This document shows positions 1-8,151 of a stretch of DNA of 11,668 nucleotides, in pieces. Position 1 is the stretch's first letter. Each line of letters begins with the position of its first letter. The notes beneath the pieces are model-generated. The model saw nothing but the letters and a program-made list of their open reading frames with translations. It searched no databases and was not told where the DNA came from. The position numbers were made by a program, and so were the translations under genes. The stretch is taken from NCBI GenBank assembly GCA_937925515.1, contig CALALP010000068.1, forward strand, positions 1-11,668, written 5' to 3'. This stretch comes from an uncultured Lachnoanaerobaculum sp. (GTDB lineage: Bacteria; Bacillota; Clostridia; Lachnospirales; Lachnospiraceae).

Positions 1-3000
1 AATGCACTTGCCGCTCCTGCACTAGTTCCGTCATTTGCAAGGAAACTTGTCGGTGAACCTGCAGGCAATGGATTAATACTTCCCTTTTCATATGGAGCAT
101 TTGCTACTGCAAAGTTTATATCTCTCCACTTGCTTGCATCTCTACTTAATTTATAGTCTGCCCTTACACCATTTCCTACAAGTGGCATAGTTCCTGTAAG
201 TTGACCATTTGTTGGGTTTACAGTTGCTGCTGTTGGTGGCACTACGACTGCGCTTGAATTTAAATCCCAAGCATAACCATAGAGCTTATCTCCTGTAGTA
301 CTTCCTGCTGTAGGTATTCCTACATTAATATTGCCTCCGGCTAATATCTGATCTACCTGTGTAGCAACTATCTTATCTGTAATTCTATCATAAAATCTTC
401 TTACTAAGTTTGTTCCTGATTCTGCATTATATTTATAAACCACTGTAACATTTTGGTTAGGCATCTTTGCTTGGAAAGTACCTGATGCAGTATCATTTGT
501 TATCATCAAAGTATCATTATCAAGACCTACTATATAATGTCCTGAGTCTGTTGCATTGTCTGAATTATATCCTTCAGTTATTGCAAATGTATCATAAGTA
601 TAACCTACTATTGAAGTTTCAGGCATTGCATTTATATCCTGCTCTGCTCTTCTTTGACTTACAACCGGAGCTTTTAAGTCATTTCCACCTGCATCCTGAT
701 GTTTCACTGTATAAGTAAATGTAGTACTTGGATCTACTGAATAACCATAGTTTAGGTTAATTCCCACTGCCGGCATGCTTACAGTAAAGTTACCATTTGT
801 AGTATTCAATGTTCCATACTGTACAGGTGTTCTGCTTGCAGTATTATATCTATATCCCGGTATAGTAGTTGGATTCTTTGTAACAGATTCTGCTATTATA
901 TGTCCGGAAGTATCCATACCCAAAGTAAGAGGTAGGGCTACATTTGTATTTCTATGTGTTGTTTGTATAGGATACTGTGTACTTCCCGGAGTCCATACTG
1001 CATATAAATTAACTATTTTTGCAACACTTGGATTAGGGAAGTTGTCATCTTTATTTGCAAAAAGTCCATTATCAGTTTCTCCGGTATCAAATGTTCCATT
1101 ACCGTTTGCATCTACATAACTATTCCACTTTACAAAGTCATATCCAATTTTTGTAGGTGTTGGTACTTTTCCAAGAGTTGATGAACCTGAAGTAACTCCC
1201 TCAAACTTATCTTGAACAGGAAGACCACCCTGAGCATCAAACTTATATCTAACTTCATTTTTCTTAAGCTTAACTGTTATATCTGTATTTCCTGACGGTA
1301 ATGTACCTGTGATATTACCTGTACTATCTATACTAATGCCTGTTGGAAGTGGATTAGGATTTGTAGTGTCATAAATATATCCATTTACAGTAGGCATCTT
1401 AAAGTTAAGTGTTGAACCACCTGCTAATGTTGTTGAATATGGGTTACTAGGTACATGCTCATTAGCAGGTATACTTGGGAAAGTAAGTCTAGTAAATGGA
1501 ATTGTTGAATCAGTTTCATCCATATATACAATACTTAAACTATACTGTGTTGTACGCAAGTAAACTATATTTTCTTTCTGAGTTGTGTCTCCATTTATTG
1601 CAGTACCTGCTTTTATTGGACCACTTGCAACACCTTGTTGTATTGACTGACCGTCCACATCATTAGTAAAGTTTGCTGCCGAATATGGTGGTACATCATT
1701 GAAAGTAGGTGCATTACCTGCAAAGCTTACTATTGGAGTTCCCATTTCATTAGTAGTAGGTAAGTTATCTGAGTTAATGCTTAATCCTATCTTACCTGAG
1801 AAACTATTTTCTGCTGTTACCCAAAAATGTTTCTTTCCAAGGTAAACATTAGCTTTTGAATGTTTAATCTGAATTGGTGGTGCCGGAGGTGCAGGTTGCT
1901 GTACTAAAGTTCCATTATATGACCTATTGTCATTAACCTGAACATTTCCATTTAAAGTAATTGGATGTGTTGCACTGCTTGTATCAGATACCATAATAGC
2001 TGATGCATTATCTTCAGATATATTATGGTCTATACTTACAGAATCAACAGGTGAATTTAAATCTAAGACTGCTCCACCTGATAAGCCAATAGCTGATGCA
2101 ACTCCTGTTCCCTTTACTCTAATATTTCTTATAATAGTATTTTGCTTAATACCAACCTTACCATTAGATGCCTCAATCATAGGTGAAGTAGCCAAAACAC
2201 TTCCTGCCGGTAAATCATGAACTATATTTGCTGACCACTTATCTTGAGTACTAGTATCATAAACTCCACCATTACCGTCAAGTGTTACATCTAAAAAGTT
2301 TAGTGTTGAAGTAGAGTTTGAAACATTAAACATAGCTCCGGTAAATCCACTTGCTCTCTTTATAGTATACTTAACATTCTGGTTATGTGGAACCGGTATA
2401 TCATCAGTCCAAAGAGGTATAGTGCTATAATTAGTATTAGTTGTAATTGCATCAAAGTCAGTAGTCTGTATTGTTATATCTCTATTTGCAGGCATGTTTA
2501 TTGTACTATCAATAGTTACATCACCTTGAAGATAGATATAAGCCTTTTTTATATCACTAGGCTTAGTATTAATCTGATTAATTGCCTCCTGAATTGTTCT
2601 TACAGGCTGACCCATAAATCCATTACCACCTGCCGGTGCACTTGGATTTACATAGAAAACATAAGGCTTAGTTGCAAGTGCAAATGTAGAAGTCTTGGTT
2701 TCATTTCCTTGTAGTTGGAAATATGCTGAAAATCCGGCAGCAGTATCTCCGGTACTAGAAGTTCCACCTCTACCTGCAGCTACATAGCCTGCTCTACTTT
2801 GAGTAAATACCCAATCAGTATGATCCACTCCTGCTTGAGTTGACCAGCTACCACCCCATACTCTGTTTTCACTTGGATCACTGCTATCTCTTACTTCCAT
2901 ACCTGCTCCACCCTTACCTCTGGAAATAATATCGAATATGGCATTTGAAGAGTTATCACTAAAACTTTTATTATTAAAATGAAGTCCCTCAAAAGATGCT

Positions 3001-3812
3001 CCTGCCCCATGTGTAGTTATAAATATAGGCACATCATCATGAGCACCAAGCTGAGTATCAGTTTCATTACCTACAATAAAATCAAGTGGTGTATTAGTCT
3101 TATTATGTACAGTATATTGTACAAGTACATACTGTTTATCATCTGAAATCTTAACTTCTTGTCTAAGTTCTACCTTACTTTCTATATCTAAAACATCACC
3201 ATTTTTATAAGTATCACTTGTATGAAGTGCTTTTTTCATACTAGATCCTGGGAATGTTGCCGCTGTTGGCATTGAGCCTGCCCAAGTACCAACTAGTGGA
3301 TCAACAGGGTTTGTTGCCTCATACGGACTTCCACCTGTTTTATTTTGTACATCAGTACCTATTCTATTTGGCTTACCAAAAGCATAGTAACCATGCCACC
3401 AACTATTACCAAATGCTGACTTAAGAACAGGATCTGAATCAGGTGCACTAGGTGCATCAGTACCATAATATCCTTTTGAAGTATTACTTCTTAAAGCATC
3501 ATCTGTAATAGCTGCCACATTAAATGTAACTTTATCAGCTCCACCGGCAGTACCATATCCACTATTTGTTCCATCATGATTTGCTGATTTACCATATACA
3601 AATGATGTACTATCAGATGAACCATAGATAAAACCATTTACCCTATTTAACTCACTATTAGTATTATCATCAGGTACACCATCACCTATTGAAGTATTTG
3701 GTGTCAATACATTTGCTCTTGCCTCAAGCACCCCGGTTGGCAATCCTGTAACTATCATTCCTGCTACTAAAAGCATCGCAGTAGTTTGTTTAAGTTTTTT
3801 AATTATTTTCAT
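1..3812 (-). CDS. Large secreted beta-helix/InlB-B-repeat adhesin, C-terminus outside window
   Basis: The frame is open from ATG 3812 to the left edge (1270 complete codons), so the protein is 3'-truncated by the window. Residues 1-33 form a signal peptide (KIIKKLK, hydrophobic AMLLVAGMIVTG, cleavage likely after ARA33). Residues 34 to about 380 are a glycine/asparagine/threonine-rich, beta-sandwich-like region I cannot name. At about 383-640 comes a region of pectin-lyase-like beta-helix type, with FYVN, TIQEAINQ (406-413) and many short beta strands with N/D turns. A PAPPAPP linker follows at 640-646. After it come divergent MucBP-like modules, an InlB B/Listeria-Bacteroides repeat at 856-940 (YKFDAQGG to LYAVW), and further MucBP-like modules from 1034. 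No catalytic motif is visible. A role as a surface adhesin is inferred; wall anchoring would lie beyond the edge. AGGAG lies 4 bases before the ATG, and the gene follows the wall-binding gene by 13 bases, so they are probably cotranscribed. Confidence 0.87.
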   Translation of the reverse strand, partial: MKIIKKLKQTTAMLLVAGMIVTGLPTGVLEARANVLTPNTSIGDGVPDDNTNSELNRVNGFIYGSSDSTSFVYGKSANHDGTNSGYGTAGGADKVTFNVAAITDDALRSNTSKGYYGTDAPSAPDSDPVLKSAFGNSWWHGYYAFGKPNRIGTDVQNKTGGSPYEATNPVDPLVGTWAGSMPTAATFPGSSMKKALHTSDTYKNGDVLDIESKVELRQEVKISDDKQYVLVQYTVHNKTNTPLDFIVGNETDTQLGAHDDVPIFITTHGAGASFEGLHFNNKSFSDNSSNAIFDIISRGKGGAGMEVRDSSDPSENRVWGGSWSTQAGVDHTDWVFTQSRAGYVAAGRGGTSSTGDTAAGFSAYFQLQGNETKTSTFALATKPYVFYVNPSAPAGGNGFMGQPVRTIQEAINQINTKPSDIKKAYIYLQGDVTIDSTINMPANRDITIQTTDFDAITTNTNYSTIPLWTDDIPVPHNQNVKYTIKRASGFTGAMFNVSNSTSTLNFLDVTLDGNGGVYDTSTQDKWSANIVHDLPAGSVLATSPMIEASNGKVGIKQNTIIRNIRVKGTGVASAIGLSGGAVLDLNSPVDSVSIDHNISEDNASAIMVSDTSSATHPITLNGNVQVNDNRSYNGTLVQQPAPPAPPIQIKHSKANVYLGKKHFWVTAENSFSGKIGLSINSDNLPTTNEMGTPIVSFAGNAPTFNDVPPYSAANFTNDVDGQSIQQGVASGPIKAGTAINGDTTQKENIVYLRTTQYSLSIVYMDETDSTIPFTRLTFPSIPANEHVPSNPYSTTLAGGSTLNFKMPTVNGYIYDTTNPNPLPTGISIDSTGNITGTLPSGNTDITVKLKKNEVRYKFDAQGGLPVQDKFEGVTSGSSTLGKVPTPTKIGYDFVKWNSYVDANGNGTFDTGETDNGLFANKDDNFPNPSVAKIVNLYAVWTPGSTQYPIQTTHRNTNVALPLTLGMDTSGHIIAESVTKNPTTIPGYRYNTASRTPVQYGTLNTTNGNFTVSMPAVGINLNYGYSVDPSTTFTYTVKHQDAGGNDLKAPVVSQRRAEQDINAMPETSIVGYTYDTFAITEGYNSDNATDSGHYIVGLDNDTLMITNDTASGTFQAKMPNQNVTVVYKYNAESGTNLVRRFYDRITDKIVATQVDQILAGGNINVGIPTAGSTTGDKLYGYAWDLNSSAVVVPPTAATVNPTNGQLTGTMPLVGNGVRADYKLSRDASKWRDINFAVANAPYEKGSINPLPAGSPTSFLANDGTSAGAASA

Positions 3813-3825
3813 ATCTCTCCTCTAA

Positions 3826-5433
3826 CTATTCATAAAGTAAAAAGCCTTCGCTCCAGTTATCTCTACCCTCTTTTTCAAATGTAATCTCTTCGCCCAACTG
3901 ACTACCCTTAGGTGCATCTGAATTATAATGATAGAAAGAATTACCTTTCTTTCTTGGCTTGTCGGTATCTGAAACTCTTGCTACAAACTTAGAATTTTTT
4001 ATAACTATCCAGTTATCTTCTCCGTCCTTGATAACCTTTGTTCCTGTAACTACTCGTCCGATAGAGTCAACAACTAAATAATCATCTCCGGTACTTCCGT
4101 TTCTATTATCTCTAAGTATTCCATACTTAGTATCCGGATTTGCATCAATTCTAAGACCATTGAAGTAGAACTTGCCGTTTGATTTTTCAAGCTTACATCT
4201 ATTTCCAATAGCAATTCCACTATCTCTAAATCCAAATACTGCATCTCCATCCCTTAATGCTACGGTTACCTCTCCTCTTATCATTGAACCGTCATTTAAC
4301 TCATCTGCTCCAAACAGATATAAGTTACCTCTGTCAATGAAATCTATTGGAGAATCAGTTGCATTAGTAAGGAAGTCTTTTCTATTCCACTCATTAACCT
4401 CATACTTGATTCCAAACTTTCCGTCATCATGCATAATTACAAATGATGTTGTCATTCTTCCTATCTGATCAAAGGCATATTTTCTACCATTGACAGTTGC
4501 TATCTGGTCTTTGATAACTGAACCGTTCTTTCTGGTTCTAAACCATGAATACTCTCTAGTATCGTATTCTTCTTGGCTCATCGCCTCATTTGGTACTGTA
4601 AATACCCACGCATCACTCTTTTGTGCTCCGTCATTGTCGTCTGAACCATATCTTATTCCTGCATTTGATGCTGTTGCATTACCTTTATAGTTGGTAAGAG
4701 CCAGTCCCGGAATCATTGCTCCATTCTCATCAAATGAATAAGTTGCTCCGTTGATTTCTTTTAACTTTGGAGATAATGTATCACCTGCCTTTAACTTCTT
4801 ACCTTTGTAATCAAAGTAAAGCCAAATCTCAGCATAATCATTATAGTTTCTTTGAGCTAGTTCACTTCTTGCTCCGGTTTCTCCTACATCAGGATATAAG
4901 AGCCACTTATCAGTGTACAATGCTCCGTCCTCTCCTGCATAGTAAGTTGCAGTTAAAAACTTGTAGCTATCATCTCCCTCAACTTTTTCTCCTGCCTCAT
5001 TCAAAAAGCCTGTCTTAAGTTTTCCGTCAGCATCAAATACATACTGCTTTTGGTCAATGGTTTTAGGTGTAACCCTATCTCCCTTGCCCTTAAGTGCTCT
5101 TCCATTTGAGCCAAAGTAGTACCAAACTTGATTGTTACTGTCATCATCAAATGAAATCCACTTATCTTTTACCATTTTTCCGGATTCATCAACATAGTAG
5201 AGATTATCTCCGTCCTCAACTATTGTAGATGAAAGTGTTTTTTCATCGCTTCCGATATAATAACTATCCTCTCCTGAAGTAACCCATGTGTTTGATGCAT
5301 AAGTTCCGTCAGCCTTTTGGTACTTCCATGCACCCTCTACTTCTTCCCAGCCTGCAGCATAAGAAGTTCTTGCTACTGCAAACAGAATAAAAGCAGTTAG
5401 TACACTTGTTTTTAAAAGCTTGTTTTTGAACAT
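3826..5433 (-). CDS. Secreted cell-wall-binding repeat protein (no enzymatic domain)
   Basis: This 535-residue protein has a clear signal peptide (FKNKLLK, hydrophobic core to residue 20, cleavage likely after SYA26). The rest consists of aromatic- and glycine-rich repeats of the choline-binding/cell-wall-binding type (CW_binding family). The first short units are around residues 29-90 (EGAWKYQKADG, YYVDESGKMVKDKW). They are followed by roughly four longer modules with the pattern W-(I/L/V)...D...WYYF..G..LK...I.G..Y.FD..GKM.TGF, at about 92-146, 177-246, 275-340 and, more degenerate, 380-480. No amidase, lysozyme or peptidase motif is visible, so it is likely a wall-attached structural or scaffolding protein rather than a hydrolase. 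The start has AAGGAAAGG just upstream. It is the first gene of a probable operon with the adhesin 13 bases downstream. The ligand (choline-like or other wall polymer) cannot be read from sequence. Confidence 0.9.
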   Translation of the reverse strand: MFKNKLLKTSVLTAFILFAVARTSYAAGWEEVEGAWKYQKADGTYASNTWVTSGEDSYYIGSDEKTLSSTIVEDGDNLYYVDESGKMVKDKWISFDDDSNNQVWYYFGSNGRALKGKGDRVTPKTIDQKQYVFDADGKLKTGFLNEAGEKVEGDDSYKFLTATYYAGEDGALYTDKWLLYPDVGETGARSELAQRNYNDYAEIWLYFDYKGKKLKAGDTLSPKLKEINGATYSFDENGAMIPGLALTNYKGNATASNAGIRYGSDDNDGAQKSDAWVFTVPNEAMSQEEYDTREYSWFRTRKNGSVIKDQIATVNGRKYAFDQIGRMTTSFVIMHDDGKFGIKYEVNEWNRKDFLTNATDSPIDFIDRGNLYLFGADELNDGSMIRGEVTVALRDGDAVFGFRDSGIAIGNRCKLEKSNGKFYFNGLRIDANPDTKYGILRDNRNGSTGDDYLVVDSIGRVVTGTKVIKDGEDNWIVIKNSKFVARVSDTDKPRKKGNSFYHYNSDAPKGSQLGEEITFEKEGRDNWSEGFLLYE

Positions 5434-5737
5434 AAACCTTTCCTTTCTTAGTTTTTACATACAACAACTAATTACACTCCTAATTTGTGCTACAACACCC
5501 TTTAGCATCATTAGTCAAAACTATTAGAGTATATTAAATAAAGTAATAATATAATGAAAGGTAATAGAAAACTTTGGGCATAAAGATAGAGCAAGAAAAC
5601 CCTTATTAATAATTTAATAAGACTTTACTTAAACTCTTAATGTAAAATAATCCTTAGAAATTTGCGTTGTTGTAGATTAGTTTACACTCCTATCTCTCTC
5701 AATCTTTAAAACTAACTTAATATAAATCTAATAATCT
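5434..5737 (-). other. Long predicted 5' leader of the wall-binding/adhesin operon
   Basis: If transcription starts at the promoter at 5745-5773, the mRNA has an untranslated leader of about 300 bases with no open frame of note. It holds two copies of TAGGAGTGTAA (minus strand, 5692-5682 and 5482-5472). UACAACAAC at 5674-5666 can pair with GUUGUUGUA at 5468-5460, close to the ribosome binding site; the overlapping CUACAAC can alternatively pair with GUUGUAG at 5496-5490. An AT-rich hairpin, CTTATTAA-4-TTAATAAG, lies at 5602-5621. I recognise no known riboswitch, including no c-di-GMP class I or II core. The regulatory role is inferred. Confidence 0.35.
5472..5692. repeat. Pair of 11-bp direct repeats TTACACTCCTA, 210 bp apart
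   Basis: The plus-strand string TTACACTCCTA occurs at 5472-5482 and at 5682-5692. Each copy lies next to a run related to CAACAAC/GTTGTTG in the upstream region of the surface operon. On the mRNA strand each reads TAGGAGTGTAA and so contains a Shine-Dalgarno-like AGGAG, but neither is followed by a meaningful open frame. They could be protein or RNA binding sites, or the relic of a local duplication. Confidence 0.4.
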
Positions 5738-5744
5738 AAACGTG

Positions 5745-5773
5745 ATTATATAATAGTTTCTAATTTTTTTCAA
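5745..5773 (-). promoter_or_regulatory. Sigma-A-type promoter for the surface operon
   Basis: On the minus strand TTGAAA (5773-5768) is followed after exactly 17 bases by TATAAT (5750-5745). This is the best promoter in the 514-base gap between murI and the wall-binding gene. The predicted start is near 5737. A weaker alternative nearer the gene, TTGACT at about 5517-5512, has only TTGTAG at -10. Confidence 0.5.
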
Positions 5774-5919
5774 GCTTTATACATTCTTAAATAATCACAA
5801 AAAAATAACTCCAAAATGATATTTTATGTACATTTTTATCATTAACGCAACTAAATTGTTGGCAATATTTACACCTTCCCGTCTTTAGAATTTAACACCA
5901 TATTTTATAATTTAAATCT

Positions 5920-5940
5920 AAAAATCAGGTTTTACAACCT
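5920..5940 (-). terminator. Weak hairpin-plus-T terminator after murI
   Basis: On the minus strand AGGTT-GTAA-AACCT (5940-5927) is followed by GA and TTTTT, starting about 8 bases past the murI stop. The stem is only 5 bp, so termination would be inefficient. Some readthrough from murI into the surface operon is possible. Confidence 0.33.
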
Positions 5941-5947
5941 ATTTTGC

Positions 5948-6763
5948 CTAGTATTTCTCTATATCCACTATATAAGTTTCCTTGACTTCTTTCGGTAATA
6001 TATACTTTGCAAACTCCTTAAATCTGTCTGCCATATCACTTACATAAAATTCATATTTATTTCCTGTATTGTCTGCATTTCCCTCATTTAATAAATCATT
6101 TTCCCTAAGTAAATCCTTTAGCTCTTTTGCAGTTTCTCTTGCAGGGTTTACAAGCTTTACCTCATCTCCCATAATATTTCTAATTGTCTTATATAAAAGT
6201 GGGTAATGTGTGCAACCAAGCACTAAAGTATCAATATAACCTCCCTTAAGCTCAGACATATATCTTGAAACAATCTCATCTGTTACACTATCATGTAATA
6301 GCCCCTCCTCAACTAATGGGCAAAGAAGAGGGCAGGCTTTTTGAATTATCTGAACTTCCGGATTTATCTCCTTTATAGAATTAGGATAAATGTTTGAAGA
6401 AATAGTTCCAAAAGTTCCTATAACTCCAATCTTTCCATTTGAGGTTATTTCACAAGCAGCCTTTGCTCCTGCATGAATAACACCTATTATAGGAATGTCA
6501 AACTCTTTTTTAACTGTTTCAAGTGCATTTGCACTTGCAGTATTGCAGGCAATGACTATTGCTTTTACCTTTTTAGTCATTAGAAATCTTATTATTTGCC
6601 TTGAATATTTTAAAATTGTTTCTTTTGATTTACTTCCATAAGGAAGTCTTGCAGTATCTCCAAAATAAACAAATTTTTCATTTGGTATCTGCTTTATTAT
6701 CTCTTTTGCAACGGTAAGCCCTCCCACTCCTGAATCAAATATTCCAATAGGTAACTCTTTCAT
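5948..6763 (-). CDS. murI: Glutamate racemase
   Basis: The enzyme interconverts L- and D-glutamate in the cytoplasm and supplies D-Glu for peptidoglycan stem peptides. At 271 residues it has normal length for the family. The hallmark motifs are intact: FDSGVGG (D10, S11), GDTARLPYG (35-43), ACNTASA with catalytic C73, and VLGCTHYP with catalytic C184 and following H186. The start is supported by AAGAGGA five bases upstream of the ATG. The gene is transcribed away from the ECF transporter gene, with 184 bases between them, and ends about 500 bases before the surface operon in the same direction. No obvious consensus promoter of its own stands out in the divergent gap. The identification is secure; racE is an alternative name in some Firmicutes. 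Confidence 0.96.
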   Translation of the reverse strand: MKELPIGIFDSGVGGLTVAKEIIKQIPNEKFVYFGDTARLPYGSKSKETILKYSRQIIRFLMTKKVKAIVIACNTASANALETVKKEFDIPIIGVIHAGAKAACEITSNGKIGVIGTFGTISSNIYPNSIKEINPEVQIIQKACPLLCPLVEEGLLHDSVTDEIVSRYMSELKGGYIDTLVLGCTHYPLLYKTIRNIMGDEVKLVNPARETAKELKDLLRENDLLNEGNADNTGNKYEFYVSDMADRFKEFAKYILPKEVKETYIVDIEKY

Positions 6764-6840
6764 ATAATCCTCTTTCTAAAATCTTATTTCAATATTTTAT
6801 AAACTTAAATTTATTTATAATAATGCCTAATTATTTATTG

Positions 6841-6870
6841 TTGAAATGCTTATTCTCTGTAAGGTATAAT
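6841..6870 (+). promoter_or_regulatory. Promoter for the ECF S-component/kinase operon
   Basis: TTGAAA (6841-6846) and TATAAT (6865-6870) are separated by 18 bases, which puts the start near 6877 and gives a leader of about 70 bases. AAGGAG (6933-6938) sits 9 bases before the ATG at 6948. I recognise no vitamin riboswitch in the leader. Confidence 0.55.
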
Positions 6871-6947
6871 TAATATGTAACAATTCTAGGCATGTATTAG
6901 GTCTAAATAGTTGTATTTAATTATATTCACATAAGGAGCATAAATCA

Positions 6948-7514
6948 ATGAATAATAGTACAAATCTTCAAAAACTTGTAATAAGTGCATTTCTTTTTGC
7001 ACTAGGGATAGTTCTTCCATTTGTAACAGGTCAAATCCCTAACATAGGTAGTGCATTACTTCCTATGCATCTTCCTGTCCTAATTTGTGGGCTTATTTGT
7101 GGGCCTTTCTATGGAGTAATAGTTGGGTTTACATTACCTATATTTAGATCTTTAATATTTGGAATGCCTCCATTATTTCCTGTTGCTATTGCCATGAGCT
7201 TTGAGCTTGCCACATATGGTTTAGTTACAGGATATTTATATTATATCTCTAAGTATAAATGTGTGCTTGCAGTATATAAAGCCTTAATCCCTGCTATGGT
7301 AATTGGTAGAGTTGTTTGGGGTATTGCAATGCTTGTTTTACTTGGAATAAATGGAAAGGCCTTTACATTTAATACATTTCTTGCAGGTGCATTTGCAAAT
7401 GCAGTAATTGGTATAATTTTACAGATAATTCTTATTCCTACAATCATGCTTGCACTTGGCAGGGCAAAAATGATACCTTTTGGAGAAAAGAACAAGGACT
7501 TGGCAAATGGATAA
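6948..7514 (+). CDS. ECF transporter S component (substrate-binding membrane subunit)
   Basis: This 188-residue, very hydrophobic protein has about five to six membrane segments. The order is typical of ECF S components (ECF_trnsprt family): an N-terminal helix with a small-residue pattern (LVISAFLFALGIVLPF), the LLPMHLPVLICGLICGPFYG helix pair, then GMPPLFPVAIAMSFELATYG and AFANAVIGIILQ near the C-terminus. S components bind a vitamin or other micronutrient and work with a shared T subunit and two ATPases; those are not in this window, so a group II (shared-module) arrangement is likely. Substrate cannot be read from sequence. The stop codon overlaps the start of the next gene, a small-molecule kinase, which argues for a substrate that is phosphorylated on entry, such as pantothenate, a nucleoside or another B-vitamin precursor. 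A general label is secure; a specific one would be a guess. Confidence 0.87.
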   Translation: MNNSTNLQKLVISAFLFALGIVLPFVTGQIPNIGSALLPMHLPVLICGLICGPFYGVIVGFTLPIFRSLIFGMPPLFPVAIAMSFELATYGLVTGYLYYISKYKCVLAVYKALIPAMVIGRVVWGIAMLVLLGINGKAFTFNTFLAGAFANAVIGIILQIILIPTIMLALGRAKMIPFGEKNKDLANG

Positions 7515-8100
7515 TAAAGCAGGAAACATTTTCCCAAAAATAAATGAAATAAAAACTGCCATAGATAAGCTAATTAGTTCAGATAAAAAAACAATACTAG
7601 TTGCAATAGACGGTAAATCAACAGGGGGGAAAACTACTCTCGGAAAATATCTTTCAAAAATATATGATTCAAATTTGTATCACATGGACGACTTTTTTTT
7701 ACAGGGTTTTCAAAGAACTAAGGAGAGAATGTCTGAAATTGGTGGAAATGTAGACTATGAGAGATTTTTAAAAGAGGTAATAACTCCCATACTAGAATTT
7801 AAAGAAGTTTCCTATACTCCATTTGACTGTTCCACATTTACACTTAGATATGATAAAACATTACACTTGCCTCATAAGAGATTAAATATAATAGAGGGGT
7901 CGTATAGTCAACACCCATACTTTAATAATCCATATAGTCTAAAAATTTTTATGGATATAGAGGATAACAAGCAGCTAGAAAGGCTTTCTCTAAGGGAAAA
8001 TGATGACAAGCTGGCAAAGTTTATAGAGTTATGGATACCAAAGGAAAATGCATATTTTAAGAAATATCATATACAAGAAAAGAGTGATATCGTTATTTAA
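7507..8100 (+). CDS. Uridine-kinase-like P-loop small-molecule kinase
   Basis: This 197-residue cytoplasmic kinase belongs to the uridine kinase/phosphoribulokinase-like P-loop group. The Walker A motif is GKSTGGKT at 36-43 after a hydrophobic strand (TILVAID). HMDDFFLQ (59-66) matches the substrate-site Asp segment of uridine kinases, IIEGSYSQHP (128-137) the Walker-B-side strand, and the C-terminal part carries a LRENDD lid-like stretch and WIPKENAYF. ATG 7507 is chosen over an in-frame TTG at 7480, because AAGGA lies 8 bases before the ATG and the TTG has no good site. The ATG overlaps the last bases of the S-component gene (stop 7512-7514), so translation is probably coupled. The most likely job is trapping the imported ECF substrate by phosphorylation. 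It is much shorter than type I pantothenate kinase, so its substrate stays open. Confidence 0.83.
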   Translation: MDNKAGNIFPKINEIKTAIDKLISSDKKTILVAIDGKSTGGKTTLGKYLSKIYDSNLYHMDDFFLQGFQRTKERMSEIGGNVDYERFLKEVITPILEFKEVSYTPFDCSTFTLRYDKTLHLPHKRLNIIEGSYSQHPYFNNPYSLKIFMDIEDNKQLERLSLRENDDKLAKFIELWIPKENAYFKKYHIQEKSDIVI

Positions 8101-8151
8101 CATAAATCACTATTTTATTTTATTTTAAATTTATATTTTTTATATTTCCAC

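Noticed and set aside
467..1119. Plus-strand open frames of 83 and 114 codons (467-718 and 775-1119)
   Set aside because: They lie opposite the continuous adhesin frame, which has a signal peptide and recognisable InlB B and MucBP-like modules; their own translations are low-complexity L/Y/C/V strings without domains.
2385..2714. Plus-strand open frame of 109 codons
   Set aside because: It is the antisense shadow of the beta-helix region of the adhesin; its product is a Cys/Ile/Ser-rich string with no domain.
4172..5018. Three plus-strand open frames opposite the wall-binding gene
   Set aside because: Composition and lack of ribosome sites show that they are shadows of the repeat-rich minus-strand gene.
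5512..5517. TTGACT on the minus strand as a -35 for a closer promoter of the wall-binding gene
   Set aside because: At 17 bases the -10 would be TTGTAG, a poor match; the TTGAAA-17-TATAAT promoter further upstream is clearly better. It is kept only as a minor alternative.
7480..7506. TTG start at 7480 for the kinase, adding nine residues
   Set aside because: The ATG at 7507 has AAGGA at 8 bases and gives the expected short lead-in before the P-loop; the TTG has no good ribosome binding site.
7241..7537. Minus-strand open frame opposite the ECF S component
   Set aside because: Shadow of a membrane protein gene; no ribosome site and no domain.
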